64,000 nucleotides of DNA from CAYMRL01 sp964473205 (lineage in GTDB: Bacteria; Deinococcota; Deinococci; Deinococcales; Trueperaceae). This document shows positions 1-7,382 of this stretch, piece by piece. The stretch covers positions 1 through 64,000 of the forward strand of contig CAYYOK010000002.1 of the NCBI GenBank assembly GCA_964473205.1. Direction: 5' to 3'. Every line of letters begins with the position of its first letter. Position 1 is the first letter of the stretch. The notes under the pieces are model-generated. The model was not told the DNA's origin. It ran no database searches and was given only the letters and a program-made list of their open reading frames with translations. Both the position numbers and the translations under genes were made by a program.

Positions 1-2
1 CC

Positions 3-716
3 GCCTCGCACAGGATGCTGGAGCGGGCCACCGACAAGGTCTCCGAGGCGCGCGATAGGCTTCGCGACCACCGCGACCAGGCGCTGAGGCTGGCGCTGGG
101 CGAACGCTTGGTCGCGGCGCTGGCCGCGCGGCATGGCGGCGGTGCTCAGCCGGCGGCACTGGAGCTGGCCAAGGAGTGGTTCGCGCGCTTCACCGAGCGG
201 CGCTACCGGCTCGAGCTGGGGGTGGAGGCGGGCTCGGCTCAGAGGATGGTGGCGTTCGAGCGAGGCCCTGGCCGCGACGCTGGCGAGAGCACCGACGGGG
301 CTACCGCCGAGAACATCGGCGTGAGGCGCGAGCTCGGCGAGCTGTCGACGGGCACGCGGACGCAGCTCCTGCTGGCGTCGCGGGTGGCGTACGCGGTCAC
401 AGAGGAGTCGCGCTCGGGGCGGGAGCCGTTGCCGCTGTTCCTCGACGAGGCGCTCACGACGGCTGACCCGGCGCGCTTCGCTGCGGTCGCTCGCTCCCTG
501 CTGGAGCTGGCGGCGGGCGGAAGACAGGTCTTCTACCTGAGCGCGCGGCCGGAGGACGCCGGCGCCTGGCAGGACGCGGCGGCGGGCTGCGGCCAGGCCG
601 TCAAGGTGATCGAGCTGAGCGCCGTCGGTGCCGCGGCTGGTACCACCGAGCCGCCCGACGGCTCAGCGCCACGTGTCGGGGAGCTTGGCGGAGCCCGAGC
701 CGAGGCGCGCGGCTAG
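3..716 (+). CDS. SMC/RecF-like ATP-binding protein, C-terminal part (5' end outside window)
   Basis: The frame is open to the left edge, so this is the C-terminal portion of a longer protein; the first in-window ATG is at 15. Seen: a charged, coiled-coil-like start, then an ABC-type signature (ELSTGTRTQL, about residue 111) and a Walker B/D-loop (LPLFLDEALTTAD, about 139). A following segment (RQVFYLSARPED) matches the end of SMC/SbcC-like ATPases. Known: such proteins dimerise head-to-tail around ATP and act on DNA, often with a nuclease partner. The partner would lie upstream of the window. The last 54 bp overlap the convergent kinase gene. Exact subfamily unknown. Confidence 0.7.
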   Translation, partial: ASHRMLERATDKVSEARDRLRDHRDQALRLALGERLVAALAARHGGGAQPAALELAKEWFARFTERRYRLELGVEAGSAQRMVAFERGPGRDAGESTDGATAENIGVRRELGELSTGTRTQLLLASRVAYAVTEESRSGREPLPLFLDEALTTADPARFAAVARSLLELAAGGRQVFYLSARPEDAGAWQDAAAGCGQAVKVIELSAVGAAAGTTEPPDGSAPRVGELGGARAEARG

Positions 717-1685
717 AGCCGCCGCGGCTTCGACGGGCGTGGCGGTGGCCAGGCTGAGCCGGGTGCCCTGGCTCAGGCCCGCCGCCAGCGCTTCGGTCAG
801 GTGCGCACCGGCGCTGGCGACGCCGCCGGCCAGAGCCACGGGCAGCATCTGTCCGAGCCGGCCGATCAGCACGTTGGCCAGGCGCGCCAGCTCCCGGCCC
901 GCTGCGGCCAGCACCGCCTGGGCGTCGGCGTCGCCGCGGTTGGCGGCCAGCGACACCGCGCTGGCCAGCGCCGCGACCTTCGAGCGGCCGCCCTGGTAGA
1001 CGGCGTGCCGGATGTGGGGCCAGCTCGCGCCGCCCAGGGAGGCGTAGAGCGCGTTGGCGAGCCGCCCGTCGGCCGGCGCGCCCGCCTCATCCGAGCGGCG
1101 CAGCACCAGCTTCAACGCCTCGCGTCCGATCCAGTACGCGCCGCCGGCGTCGTCGATCAGGTAGCCGTGCCCGCCGGCGCGCAGCGCCTCGCCCCGCGAC
1201 GACAGGTAGAGCGCGATGCTGCCGGTGCCCGCGTAGACCAGCACGCCGCCACCCGGCTCGAACGCGCTCAGGTACGCGATGTGGACGTCGGGCAGCACCG
1301 TCACGGCCTCGACGCCGATGCCGAGGCCGTGCGCGAGCGTCGAGCGCATGGCGAGCACGTCCTCGGGAGACTCGCCCAGGCCGGTCACGCCTGCCACGAC
1401 GTGACCGGGCGTACCCGCTGCGCGCGCCTGCGCGAGGAGCTCGCGCAGGTTGGCGGTCGTCGCGCCGTCCTCGCCCTCGCGCAGCAGGTCGATGGCCGAG
1501 ACGGGGCCGACCCGGCCGCTGCCGACCTCCGAACCGCCCGGCGATCTGCCCGCTGAGCCGTCCTGTGAGCCGATCTGCGAGCCATCCCGCGAGTCATCCC
1601 GCGAGCCATCCGCTTCGAGCAGCAGCCAACGCGCGCTGGAGCTGCCGGCGTCGATGCCGAGGGCGAGGCTACCGGGACGGCTCAC
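663..1685 (-). CDS. BadF/BadG/BcrA/BcrD-family ATPase, N-acetylglucosamine-kinase-like
   Basis: ASKHA-fold sugar kinase of about 340 residues. Seen: phosphate-1 motif LGIDAGSSSARW at the N terminus, an adenosine/phosphate motif (VYAGTGSIAL) and a later glycine-rich LAGGVAS. A longer reading frame extends upstream, but I chose the GTG at 1685 because it overlaps the stop of the LysR gene (GTGA) and lies just before the phosphate-1 loop. Likely substrate is an amino sugar or its derivative; the family alone does not decide this. Odd: between the phosphate-1 motif and the next conserved block sits a Ser/Asp/Gly-rich insertion encoded by a 12-bp tandem repeat. Probably co-transcribed with the LysR regulator. 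Confidence 0.75.
   Translation of the reverse strand: MSRPGSLALGIDAGSSSARWLLLEADGSRDDSRDGSQIGSQDGSAGRSPGGSEVGSGRVGPVSAIDLLREGEDGATTANLRELLAQARAAGTPGHVVAGVTGLGESPEDVLAMRSTLAHGLGIGVEAVTVLPDVHIAYLSAFEPGGGVLVYAGTGSIALYLSSRGEALRAGGHGYLIDDAGGAYWIGREALKLVLRRSDEAGAPADGRLANALYASLGGASWPHIRHAVYQGGRSKVAALASAVSLAANRGDADAQAVLAAAGRELARLANVLIGRLGQMLPVALAGGVASAGAHLTEALAAGLSQGTRLSLATATPVEAAAALAARLGSGSAKLPDTWR
1564..1611. repeat. 12-bp tandem repeat inside the kinase gene (4 units)
   Basis: Four consecutive 12-nt units, consensus YGCGAGYCATCC, at 1564-1575 (most diverged), 1576-1587, 1588-1599 and 1600-1611. They encode a period-four Asp-Gly-Ser-Arg/Gln stretch on the minus strand, so unit number can change without breaking the frame. 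Confidence 0.8.
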
Positions 1686-2674
1686 GGAGCCTCGACGAGG
1701 CGCGGTTCGGGGGCTTCGGTCGAGGCGGCGGGTGCCGGCGGCGCCGGCCGCGAGAGGCAGGCAGCCGCCAGCCGTGCCAACGTGTGCAGGGCGGCCGTCT
1801 CGCGCGGCGGCAGGTGGTCCGAGACGAGCAGCCACATGTCGACGGCTTCGGCCTCGTCAAGGCGGTAGGCGAACAGCCAGCCGGCCGCCACCTCCGAGGC
1901 GCAGCCGGAGGCGACGGTGACGCCGGCGCCAGCTCCGGCCAGGACGGCCGCCTTCAGCGCGGCCGGGCTCGGGCTCAGAGTGACGTCGGCTGGATGCACA
2001 CCCGCTCTGGCCAGCGCGGCCAGCGCGCGGGTGTGCACGGTGCTGCCGGTCGGCGGCAACAGCAGGCGCGACCGGCGCAGGGCTTCGGTGTCGAGAGCCT
2101 GACCGCGGCCCAGGGGTGACGCCGAGATCAGCACGATGTCGTCCGAGCCGAGGTGGGTGGCGGTGAGGCCCGGCTCGCGGCCGCCGAGAGAGGTGAGCGC
2201 GAGGGCGGCGTCGAGGCGAGCGCTGCCGGTCTCGGGCTGCGGTTCTCCGCGCAGACGACCGAGGAGCGCGGTCGACGATGCCTCCTCGTACTCGGCCGCC
2301 ACGCTCTCGCCGCCGACGCCGCGCGAAGCGTGCGCCATGAGCTGGGCCGCGAGGCCGAGGGCGGCGTGCTGGCTGAAGCCGAGCCTGAACGCCAGCGGGC
2401 GGCTCTCCTGCGGCGCCACCTCGCGCTCCGAGGCCGCCAGCGCTGCGCGGATGGCGCGCGCGTGCGGGAGCAGGCGCTCGCCGGCCGCCGTAGGGCGCAC
2501 GCCCGCCGCGGTCCTGACCGTGAGGGGCTCACGGGAGGCCTGTTGCAGCGCGGCCAACCTGCGGCTGACCGAGCTTTGCCCGACACCGAGCAGCTCGGCG
2601 GCCGCGCTCTCGCTACCCGACTCGGCCACGGCGAGTAACGTTAGTAGATGCTCGGGGTCCACTGCAGGGGACAT
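1682..2674 (-). CDS. LysR-family transcriptional regulator
   Basis: About 330 residues, the usual LysR length. N-terminal winged HTH: LLTLLAVAESGSESAAAELL followed by GQSSVSRRLAALQQ. The C-terminal two-lobed effector-binding domain ends in a Pro/Ala-rich tail. An alternative ATG at 2698 lies inside the palindromic LysR box, so 2674 is preferred. It is divergent from the MBL-rhodanese gene and overlaps the downstream kinase by 4 bp. Inference: it regulates itself and the divergent sulfur genes, and possibly responds to a metabolite of the kinase pathway. Confidence 0.8.
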   Translation of the reverse strand: MSPAVDPEHLLTLLAVAESGSESAAAELLGVGQSSVSRRLAALQQASREPLTVRTAAGVRPTAAGERLLPHARAIRAALAASEREVAPQESRPLAFRLGFSQHAALGLAAQLMAHASRGVGGESVAAEYEEASSTALLGRLRGEPQPETGSARLDAALALTSLGGREPGLTATHLGSDDIVLISASPLGRGQALDTEALRRSRLLLPPTGSTVHTRALAALARAGVHPADVTLSPSPAALKAAVLAGAGAGVTVASGCASEVAAGWLFAYRLDEAEAVDMWLLVSDHLPPRETAALHTLARLAAACLSRPAPPAPAASTEAPEPRLVEAP

Positions 2675-2682
2675 GTGTACAT

Positions 2683-2699
2683 TATGCGACGCACGCATA
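2683..2699. promoter_or_regulatory. LysR-type operator (T-N11-A palindrome)
   Basis: Perfect inverted repeat TATGCG-N5-CGCATA in the gap between the divergent LysR gene and the MBL-rhodanese gene. It fits the LysR-family T-N11-A box, with dyad symmetry around a 5-nt centre. Nothing else in the short gap is comparably symmetric. Confidence 0.65.
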
Positions 2700-2749
2700 G
2701 AGCCGCATGCTGGTGCGGGGACGCTCTCTGGAGCCGCGAGGGGTAGTCG

Positions 2750-4162
2750 ATGTACTTCAAGCACTTCTACGACCCTGATCTCGCCCAAGGCGGCTACCTC
2801 ATCGGCTGCCAGGAGTGCGGCGAGGCGATCGTCGTCGATCCCAGGCGCGACGTGCAGGTCTACCTCGACGACGCGGCGGCGAACAAGCTGCGCATAGTCG
2901 CGGTCACCGAGACGCACATCCACGCGGACTACCTCTCCGGCAGCCGCGAGCTGGCGGCCGCCACCGGCGCGGCGCTGTACCTCTCCGACGAGGGCGGCCC
3001 GGACTGGCTCTACGCCTTCGACCACCTGGCGCTGACACACGGCAGCACCATCGACATCGGCCGGATCGAGCTCGAGGCGCTTCACACCCCGGGCCACACG
3101 CCCGAGCACCTGTCGTTCCTCGTCACCGACCGCGTCGTCTCCAGTGAGGCGGGTTACCTCTTGACCGGCGACTTCGTGTTCGTCGGCGACGTCGGCCGGC
3201 CGGACCTGCTCGACGAGGCCGCTGGCGGCGTTGACACGCGCTTCGCCGGGGCCGATGCCCTGTTCGACAGCCTGCGAGACGTGTTCTTGCCGCTGCCAGA
3301 CTACGTGCAGGTGTGGCCGGGTCATGGGGCCGGCAGCGCGTGCGGGAAGTCGCTCGGGGCCGTCGCCTCGACGACGGTCGGCTACGAGCGGCTGACCGCC
3401 TGGTGGCGCGGCTACCTCGAGCGCGGCGACAAGGCCGGCTTCGTGGCGGAGCTGCTCTCGGGCCAGCCGGACGCGCCCACCTACTTCGGACGCATGAAGC
3501 GCCTGAACCGTGAGGGTCCGGCGCTGCTCGGCGGGCGCGCTCCGCTCAGGCGCTTCACGGGAGCCGAGCTGGCTAGCCGCGTCAACCGCGACCTGATCCT
3601 CATCGACTCGCGTTCCGGCGCCAGCCAGCGCGCCGGCTCGGCTCCGGGCGCGCTCTCGCTGCCGTCGGGCAACTCGTTCACCACCTACGCGTCGTACTTC
3701 CTCGACCCCGAGGTGGACACGCGCGAGATCGTGGTCCTCGCCAACGACGAGGGGCACGCTGCCTGGCTGCGCGACAAGCTCGCCTACGTGGGCATCGACA
3801 GGGTCGTCGGCTACGCGACCAGCCTCGAAGGGCTGAGCACCCGTCCGACCGAGCTAATGGCGCCCGCCGACCTAGATAGCCTAGGCGCCGGCCTGGTTCT
3901 CGACGTGCGCACCGCGGGCGAGCACGGCATGGGTGCGGTGCCCGGCTCGAAGCAGCTTCATGCCGGGCGGCTGCTGACTCGTCTCGACGAGCTACCCAGG
4001 GGCGGCAAGATCGTCGTCTACTGTCAAGGCGGCGGCCGGGCGTTGGCGGCGGCCAGCGCTCTGCGCGCCCGCGGGTTCGGCAACGTCGTGGAGCTCGACG
4101 GCAGCTACGACGGCTGGGTCGCGGCTAGGTCGCGGGAGCAGGAGCGAGATGCTGTTCGCTGA
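2750..4162 (+). CDS. MBL-fold metallohydrolase with two rhodanese domains (persulfide dioxygenase-like)
   Basis: 470 residues. The N-terminal metallo-beta-lactamase domain has THIHADYLSG (residues 55-64), HTPGHTPEH (about 114-122), GDFVFVGDVGRPD and VWPGHGAGSACGKSLG, the signature set of ETHE1/Blh-like persulfide dioxygenases. The last His of HxHxDH is Tyr, as in many bacterial MBL-rhodanese fusions. Two rhodanese domains follow; the first lacks a catalytic Cys, the second has it (VVYCQGGGRA, about 425). Predicted cytosolic role: oxidation of glutathione- or bacillithiol-type persulfide in sulfide detoxification. The last 14 bp overlap the next rhodanese gene. Confidence 0.85.
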   Translation: MYFKHFYDPDLAQGGYLIGCQECGEAIVVDPRRDVQVYLDDAAANKLRIVAVTETHIHADYLSGSRELAAATGAALYLSDEGGPDWLYAFDHLALTHGSTIDIGRIELEALHTPGHTPEHLSFLVTDRVVSSEAGYLLTGDFVFVGDVGRPDLLDEAAGGVDTRFAGADALFDSLRDVFLPLPDYVQVWPGHGAGSACGKSLGAVASTTVGYERLTAWWRGYLERGDKAGFVAELLSGQPDAPTYFGRMKRLNREGPALLGGRAPLRRFTGAELASRVNRDLILIDSRSGASQRAGSAPGALSLPSGNSFTTYASYFLDPEVDTREIVVLANDEGHAAWLRDKLAYVGIDRVVGYATSLEGLSTRPTELMAPADLDSLGAGLVLDVRTAGEHGMGAVPGSKQLHAGRLLTRLDELPRGGKIVVYCQGGGRALAAASALRARGFGNVVELDGSYDGWVAARSREQERDAVR

Positions 4163-4466
4163 GATCGAGGTCGATGAGGTCGAGGAGTGGCTGGCCAGAG
4201 GCGCTCAGCTCGTCGATGTCCGCGAGGAGTGGGAGTACCTGAGCGGCCACGTGCCCGGGGCCTTGCACATCCCGATGGGGGAGGTCGTGGACCGCCTCGC
4301 TGAGATGCACGCTCCGTTGGTGCTCGTCTGCGCCTCGGGCGCGCGGTCCGGCAGGGTCGCGGAGTACCTGGCCCGCAGCGGTTTCGGCGAGGTCGCGAAC
4401 CTGCTCGGCGGCACCATCGCATGGAAAGAGAGTGGCAGAGAGGTCGTCGAGGGCGACGAGCCCTGA
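4149..4466 (+). CDS. Single-domain rhodanese (sulfurtransferase)
   Basis: 105 residues, one complete rhodanese domain. Seen: LVDVREEWEYLSGHVPGALHIP, then the active-site loop VCASGARSGR with catalytic Cys and Arg pair, then GFGEVANLLGGTIAW. It begins inside the end of the MBL-rhodanese gene (14-bp overlap, different frame), so translation is probably coupled. Likely passes sulfane sulfur to or from the upstream persulfide-handling enzyme. Confidence 0.9.
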   Translation: MLFAEIEVDEVEEWLARGAQLVDVREEWEYLSGHVPGALHIPMGEVVDRLAEMHAPLVLVCASGARSGRVAEYLARSGFGEVANLLGGTIAWKESGREVVEGDEP

Positions 4467-4508
4467 GCGTAGGGCCCATGGGCTCGCTGCCTTCGGGTGG
4501 AGGCTGAG

Positions 4509-5429
4509 ATGAACGAAGCTAGCAAGAGACGCAACGAGTACCTGCCGTACATCCTCATCGCGGCGGGGATCCTGGTTCTACTGGCCAACATCGGTTGGTT
4601 CAGCTTCGGCGGTCTGATCAACGCGCTGGTCTCGGTGGCGCAGCTGTGGCCCGTCGCCCTGATCGCGATCGGCGCCGACATGCTCACGCAAGGCAGGCAC
4701 CGCGCGATCGTGGTGGCCGCGGCGCTGATCGTCGGCGCGGCGCTGTTCCTCACCAACGGCGTCACCGACCTGTTCGGGCGCGGAGGCTCGAGCGGCACCG
4801 AGTCCGTGTCCATGCCGTTGGCGGGCGCTCAGAGCTCGCGGATCGACTTGTCGTCGGGTGTGGGCAGGGTAGCGATCAGCGTGGCGCCCGGGAGCAGCGA
4901 GGGCGTCGCCGGCACGGTTCAGCCCGCGGCGGGCGAGAGGCTGACGCAGTCGAGCCAGGTGAGGAACGGCGTCTTCGAGGCGGAGATCGTCTCGCGCACC
5001 GTCAACGTGGGGCCCTTCGGTTTCTCGGGCCGCGGCGGGGCCTGGGAGCTGCGCCTCAGCGACAGGGTGCCCGTGCGGCTCGATTTCGACGGCGGGGTGG
5101 GAGAGTCGAACCTCGACCTGCGCGGCCTCGACCTGACGGGCCTCGACATCGACGCTGGGGTCGGCGCCGTCGAGGTGACGTTGCCGGCCAGCGGCTCGTA
5201 CGAGGCGAGCATCGACGCCGGCGTCGGCGAGGTCGTCGTGAGGGTGCCGGCCGACGCCTCGGTGAGGTTCACTGTCTCTACCGGACTCGGGGGAGTCTCG
5301 ACCAGCGGCGGCTTCGAGCGCTCCGGCAACAACGTCTACTTCAGCCCCGGCTTCGCTTCCGGCAGGCCGACGGCGAACGTGGTGATCAACGGCGGCGTCG
5401 GCGCGGTCACGCTGACGACCGTGCGCTGA
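4509..5429 (+). CDS. LiaI/LiaF-like membrane protein with C-terminal adhesin-like beta domain
   Basis: The ATG at 4509 is preceded by GGAGG with 5-nt spacing, so it is preferred over an in-frame GTG at 4497. N-terminal third: three to four hydrophobic segments (YLPYILIAAGILVLLANIGW onward), typical of the LiaF transmembrane region. The C-terminal half is rich in short repeated GVG/VGEVVV elements, as in LiaF/DUF2154-type beta-solenoid domains (for example GVGAVEVTLPASG, GVGEVVVRVPADA). Known LiaF proteins modulate cell-envelope stress sensing; no histidine kinase/response regulator pair is adjacent here, so the role stays open. Confidence 0.7.
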   Translation: MNEASKRRNEYLPYILIAAGILVLLANIGWFSFGGLINALVSVAQLWPVALIAIGADMLTQGRHRAIVVAAALIVGAALFLTNGVTDLFGRGGSSGTESVSMPLAGAQSSRIDLSSGVGRVAISVAPGSSEGVAGTVQPAAGERLTQSSQVRNGVFEAEIVSRTVNVGPFGFSGRGGAWELRLSDRVPVRLDFDGGVGESNLDLRGLDLTGLDIDAGVGAVEVTLPASGSYEASIDAGVGEVVVRVPADASVRFTVSTGLGGVSTSGGFERSGNNVYFSPGFASGRPTANVVINGGVGAVTLTTVR

Positions 5430-5555
5430 GTCCGGTCCCGCGGTCGTCGCGGGAGAGCGGGGTACATGTGGTCGCGGCCACCCCTATGCTCGGCGGAAGC
5501 CGAGCGAGTGCAATCCATTGCCGCCATCGAATCGGCTTTTGCCTAGCGTAGGGGT

Positions 5556-6632
5556 GTGAGCAAAGAGGGGTGCAGAGGTCCACGCCGGTCGCCGGCCGTC
5601 GCGGTAGGTGGAGCGCTGAGCCTGCTCATGCTGGCGGTACTGGCCCTGACATCCGCTGTCGCCCAGTCGCCACCGGGCCGCGGCGAGCTGAGGATCGCGG
5701 TGTTCGGGGACTTCAACGGGCCTTACGGCGCGACCGAGTACCCCCGGCTCGTGGCCAGGGCGCTCGATCTGATCACCGAGGAGTGGCGGCCTGACCTGCT
5801 GCTCTCGCCGGGAGACGTCATCGCCGGACAGAGCCGGGCGCTTCAGGCGGCCGACCTGGAGGCGATGTGGCAGGCCTTCGACCGCGACATCGCAGAGCCC
5901 CTGCGCGCAGCGCAGATCCCATACGCGGTCGCGCTGGGCAACCACGACGCTTCGAGCCTGCGCGGCCGGGACGGGGCGTACCTCTTCGCCGCCGACCGGG
6001 ACGCGGCCGCGGCGTACTGGGGCGCGCCTCAGTACGGCGAGAACCTTGCGTACGTCGACCGCACCGACCACCCGTTCAACTACTCGTTCACCCACGGAGG
6101 GGCGTTCGTGATCGTGCTGGACGCCTCGAGCGCGCGCCTCGGCGAAGCGCAGGCCGCCTGGGTCGCGGGTCAGTTGCAGGGCCAGGAGGCGAGGCGAGCC
6201 GGCGTGAGGATCGCGGTCGGGCACCTCCCACTGGTGCCGGTGTCGCGGGGCCGCGAGACACCCGGCGAGTACTTGGCGGACGGCCAGGAGCTGGCGAGGG
6301 CCTGGGCAGACGGCGGCCTCGACCTCTACGTCAGCGGCCATCACGCCGCCTTCTACGTGGGCGCCGTCGCCGGCCTCGAGGCCCTGTTCACCGGCGGCGT
6401 CGGCGGGAAGGTCCTTCTCGCCGGTGACGACAAGGCCCGGTCCACCGTCACGCTCGTCGACCTGTGGTTCGAGCCGCTTCGGATCAGGTACACGACGGTC
6501 GATCTCGCCACGCTCGAGGCGATCGCTCTGGAGAGCCTGCCGCCGCGGATCGTCAGCGAGGCCGGCGTCGTCGAGCTGTCGGCCTGGCTGTCGTTCGAGA
6601 CCCCGCCGATCGCCGGCGCTACACGCCGGTAG
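5556..6632 (+). CDS. Secreted calcineurin-like metallophosphoesterase
   Basis: 358 residues from GTG. N-terminal signal peptide with hydrophobic core LSLLMLAVLALTSAVAQ. Metallophosphoesterase motifs in order: VFGDFNG (D-x-N variant of GDxH), LSPGDVI (GDxx), LGNHD (GNHD), VGHLPL and SGHHAAF (GHxxxx). These bind the two-metal centre. Likely exported and acting on a phosphoester outside the cytoplasm; substrate unknown. The 3' end overlaps the convergent ArsR gene by 14 bp. Confidence 0.8.
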   Translation: MSKEGCRGPRRSPAVAVGGALSLLMLAVLALTSAVAQSPPGRGELRIAVFGDFNGPYGATEYPRLVARALDLITEEWRPDLLLSPGDVIAGQSRALQAADLEAMWQAFDRDIAEPLRAAQIPYAVALGNHDASSLRGRDGAYLFAADRDAAAAYWGAPQYGENLAYVDRTDHPFNYSFTHGGAFVIVLDASSARLGEAQAAWVAGQLQGQEARRAGVRIAVGHLPLVPVSRGRETPGEYLADGQELARAWADGGLDLYVSGHHAAFYVGAVAGLEALFTGGVGGKVLLAGDDKARSTVTLVDLWFEPLRIRYTTVDLATLEAIALESLPPRIVSEAGVVELSAWLSFETPPIAGATRR

Positions 6633-7242
6633 CGGCCACGGCGGCACCGGCGTGGCTCAGCCAGTACTCGCCGCCTCCGCCTTCTCGCTCCATGTAGCCG
6701 AACTCGACCAGCGAGCGGCGTAGCTGGGCGGTGTCCTCGTGGAAGCGCTTGAGGATCTCGTTCAGAGAGCGCTCGGGGTAGCGCACGCCCGGCTCGAGCG
6801 CGCCGACCACGTGGCGCAGGAGAACCAGATACTTCTTCTGCTGCGCCGGGAAGGCGAGGATGCGGCCGTCTGAGTCGGTGAAGCTCGCCAGCACCTTGCG
6901 GTCGAAGGCGTCGAGGTCGACGTCGGCGGCCAGCCGCGGCAGCGCGTCCTTGCCGAGCAGGCGCCCAGCCAGCGCGTTGAGGTGGTCGTCGCGCAGCGAG
7001 TAGAAGCGGTAGTGCCCCTCCGGCCGCGCCTCGACCAGGCCGGCGGCGGCCAGGCGGGTGAGGTGGTGCGAGGTCGTGCCGTTGCTGATGCCGAGCGCCG
7101 CCGCCAGGTCCTCGACGGTCTGGCTGCCCTGAGCCAGCAGGCCGACGATGCGCAGGCGGTTCGTGTCGGCGAGCGCCTTGAAGAACGTCAGCAGCTCGGC
7201 GACGTCGTTAGTGGGTTCGGTGACATGGTTGTCCATCGTCAT
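6619..7242 (-). CDS. ArsR-family regulator with C-terminal DUF2087 domain
   Basis: About 207 residues from the ATG at 7242, which has GGAGAG 8 nt upstream. The N-terminal winged helix is ArsR-like (LLTFFKALADTNRLRIVGLL, then LGISNGTTSHHLTRLAAAGLV and the wing RPEGHYRFYSL). The C-terminal half carries a DUF2087-type block (YLVLLRHVVGALEPGVRYPE to LVEFGYMERE). No Cys cluster is visible, so metal sensing of the classical type is unlikely. A 16-bp palindrome just upstream is the probable operator. The ABC exporter lies upstream on the same strand. Confidence 0.8.
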   Translation of the reverse strand: MTMDNHVTEPTNDVAELLTFFKALADTNRLRIVGLLAQGSQTVEDLAAALGISNGTTSHHLTRLAAAGLVEARPEGHYRFYSLRDDHLNALAGRLLGKDALPRLAADVDLDAFDRKVLASFTDSDGRILAFPAQQKKYLVLLRHVVGALEPGVRYPERSLNEILKRFHEDTAQLRRSLVEFGYMEREGGGGEYWLSHAGAAVAATGV

Positions 7243-7289
7243 GATCGCCGCTCTCCGGGCGGCAACCGATTCTACATGCATCGAATCAA

Positions 7290-7305
7290 TTAGACGAGCG
7301 TCTAA
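7290..7305. promoter_or_regulatory. Palindromic operator upstream of the ArsR/DUF2087 gene
   Basis: Perfect inverted repeat TTAGACG-AG-CGTCTAA about 50 bp upstream of the regulator's start, in an AT-rich patch that contrasts with the surrounding GC-rich DNA. Position and symmetry fit autoregulation by the ArsR-family protein. Confidence 0.6.
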
Positions 7306-7382
7306 ACTACACGGCGGGTGCTCCGAAGCGACCGACCATGCAGCACCGGCTAGCTAGCGACAGGGATGCGCTCGGTGACGGA

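Noticed and set aside
1682..3757. 691-residue minus frame across the LysR and MBL-rhodanese genes
   Set aside because: The N-terminal 350 residues are antisense to a clearly coding gene; only the LysR part is real.
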